Assembly: GCA_032718475.1 (NCBI GenBank)
Contig: JAUCBJ010003350.1
Coordinates: forward strand, 1-28,161
Length of the DNA stretch: 28,161 nt
Direction: 5' to 3'
Source of the DNA: Nemertoderma westbladi
Taxonomy: Eukaryota; Xenacoelomorpha; Nemertodermatida; Nemertodermatidae
Positions 27,095 through 28,161 of this stretch are shown piece by piece. How positions within the stretch are numbered: the first letter of the stretch is position 1; every line of letters starts with the position of its first letter. Both the position numbers and the translations under genes were made by a program. Below the pieces are notes generated by a model. It was not told the DNA's origin. It did no database searches and worked only from the letters and a program-made list of their open reading frames with translations.

Positions 27095-27185
27095 ACACTT
27101 CCCCCCCCGGACACTTCCCCCCCGGACACTTCCCCCCCGGACACTTCCCTCCCCAGACACATCCCCCCCCCGGACACTTCCCACT
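27095..27185. repeat. GGACACTTCCCCCCC minisatellite
   Basis: Five to six tandem units of about 16 bp (CGGACACTTCCCCCCC), with variants CAGACACATCCC and CGGACACTTCCCACT at the right end. Unit length differs slightly through the C run. The core GGACA-TTCC is shared with the 15-bp unit at 7329-7492. Confidence 0.95.
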
Positions 27186-27440
27186 CGACTGTTCTTAACT
27201 TCGCACACTCGTATTTTTCATTTTGTAAGGTAAACGGACCGCTTGTATCCAGACAAGTTGTATACAATTTTCCTTTCGTAGCTCAGAAAGTGATCATTTG
27301 CATCCCGATTTTACATTTTATATCCACGTTTTATTTATAGGTTTTATCAATGCAATTACATCGTATTGTTTGCTAATCTTTAAACAATTAATTAGATGAC
27401 CTATAAATTCCATCCCCCGAATGATATACTGTTTTTATTA

Positions 27441-27970
27441 ACTACTACTACTACTACTACTAGGTCGAGCGAACTCGGGCAGTGGAAATGAGATCCTTCC
27501 AGGCTTCCCGATTCTCCATAGTTGTCGCAGTTTCGTTTCTCCCAAGTTCAGTATCCCTTTCAAGTTGATCTATATATGTTATGGCCGGTCGTCCACGACT
27601 ACGCTTTCCATGAGTTGGTTGCCAGAAAAAGTAGATCTGGTATGACCTCGTCTTTACTTCGCCAGCAGTGCCCACTGAATCTTAATCTGCGTTCACGGAG
27701 GGTGGTTGATACAGGTGGTATTGTACCATAAAGCTCGGCGTTTGTCATGTGTTGTCTCCAGCTGATGTTTAGGGCTGGCCTTAGTAGTCTTGTGTAGCAA
27801 CCATCAATTCGTTGTTCAAGTGATTTAGTCAGTGTCCAGGTCTCACCCCCGTATAAAATACACTTTCCACTGTGGCTCAAAAGAACTTAGTCTTCAGGTG
27901 CCTGGAGAGATCTGATTTCCAGATGGTATCCATTTTTGATAGAGCTACCCAAGCCTTTGCTTTCCTAACT
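27441..27970 (-). mobile_element. RTE-like LINE, family A copy 2, 5'-truncated
   Basis: Minus-strand coding order: IWKSDLSRHLKT (about 27930-27890), GGETWTLTKSLEQRIDGCYT (27860-27800), LNISWRQHMTNAELYGTIPP (27775-27720), RLRFSGHCWRSKDEVIPDLL (27700-27640), HGKRSRGRPAITYIDQLERD (27610-27550), REAWKDLISTARVRST (27510-27463), then TAG at 27462-27460, which is the first unit of the (TAG)n tail (to 27441). It retains the HGKRSRGR block that the copy at 552-1184 lost and is otherwise very similar to it. The 5' break is at about 27970 (CTTTCCTAACT). Frameshifts near 27600 and 27860 inactivate it. Confidence 0.85.
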
Positions 27971-28161
27971 GTTCGCGGTATTTCAACTTTCCATAACGCG
28001 AGTTGAATATTTTTGTATTTTATTAAAATTGATTATTCCGATATTACTACTGGGTGCGGGACCATGGGTTTTGGGCACATTCAATAAACTGGGGGCGATT
28101 TATGGGCGAACTTTGGGGCAACTTACAGGGTACGGGAATAATTTCATAGTTATAAGGGCCA

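Overview
This window looks like a repeat-dense stretch of a metazoan nuclear genome, most likely an aquatic invertebrate; I cannot place the phylum. The evidence is decayed non-LTR retrotransposons of several families, a tRNA-Glu-derived SINE, hAT transposase remnants, MITE-like inverted-repeat elements, satellites and long homopolymer and short-unit arrays. I see no intact host gene, no rRNA or functional tRNA gene, and nothing prokaryotic (no operons, CRISPR or IS elements).

Layout. 1-492: (CGGAA)n pentanucleotide array cut by the window edge. 552-1184: minus-strand RTE-like LINE (family A) with a (TAG)n tail. 3215-3545: palindromic TGATCA-box repeat. 3632-5183: inverted-repeat element (about 147-bp TIRs) carrying a 5'-truncated RTE-like LINE (family B, 3807-4999) inserted with a 13-bp target-site duplication. 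5184-7740: AT-rich sequence with a tRNA-like SINE trace and a foldback minisatellite. 7741-7905: another family A end. 8107-11826: a 3,720-bp hexanucleotide array of exactly 620 in-phase units in homogeneous variant blocks. 12205-12510 and 15793-15915: two plus-strand hAT transposase pieces separated by 3.3 kb containing a GATC-dyad higher-order satellite (about 12890-14450) and a family B LINE. 15916-16620: C-terminal remnant of a different reverse transcriptase. 17145-17310: opposed poly-C and poly-G tracts. 17660-17885: tRNA-Glu SINE. 19031-22560: minus-strand LINE (family C) with endonuclease, RT and C-terminal Zn-knuckle remnants, a poly(A) tail, and a 57-bp family B fragment inserted in it. 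23501-24780: three further LINE ends on the plus strand. 25265-25569: family B. 25819-27035: element with 33-bp terminal inverted repeats holding a second, larger TGATCA-box palindrome. 27095-27185: GGACACTTCC minisatellite. 27441-27970: second large family A copy.

No genes work together here. The interest lies in nested insertions whose order can be read from target-site duplications, in two RTE-like families with different 3' sequences but the same (TAG)n tail (in family A the tail itself supplies the stop codon), and in two apparently undescribed palindromic repeat families built on about 150-165-bp modules with GATC-containing dyads. Family assignments come from motif recognition by eye and were not searched against any database.
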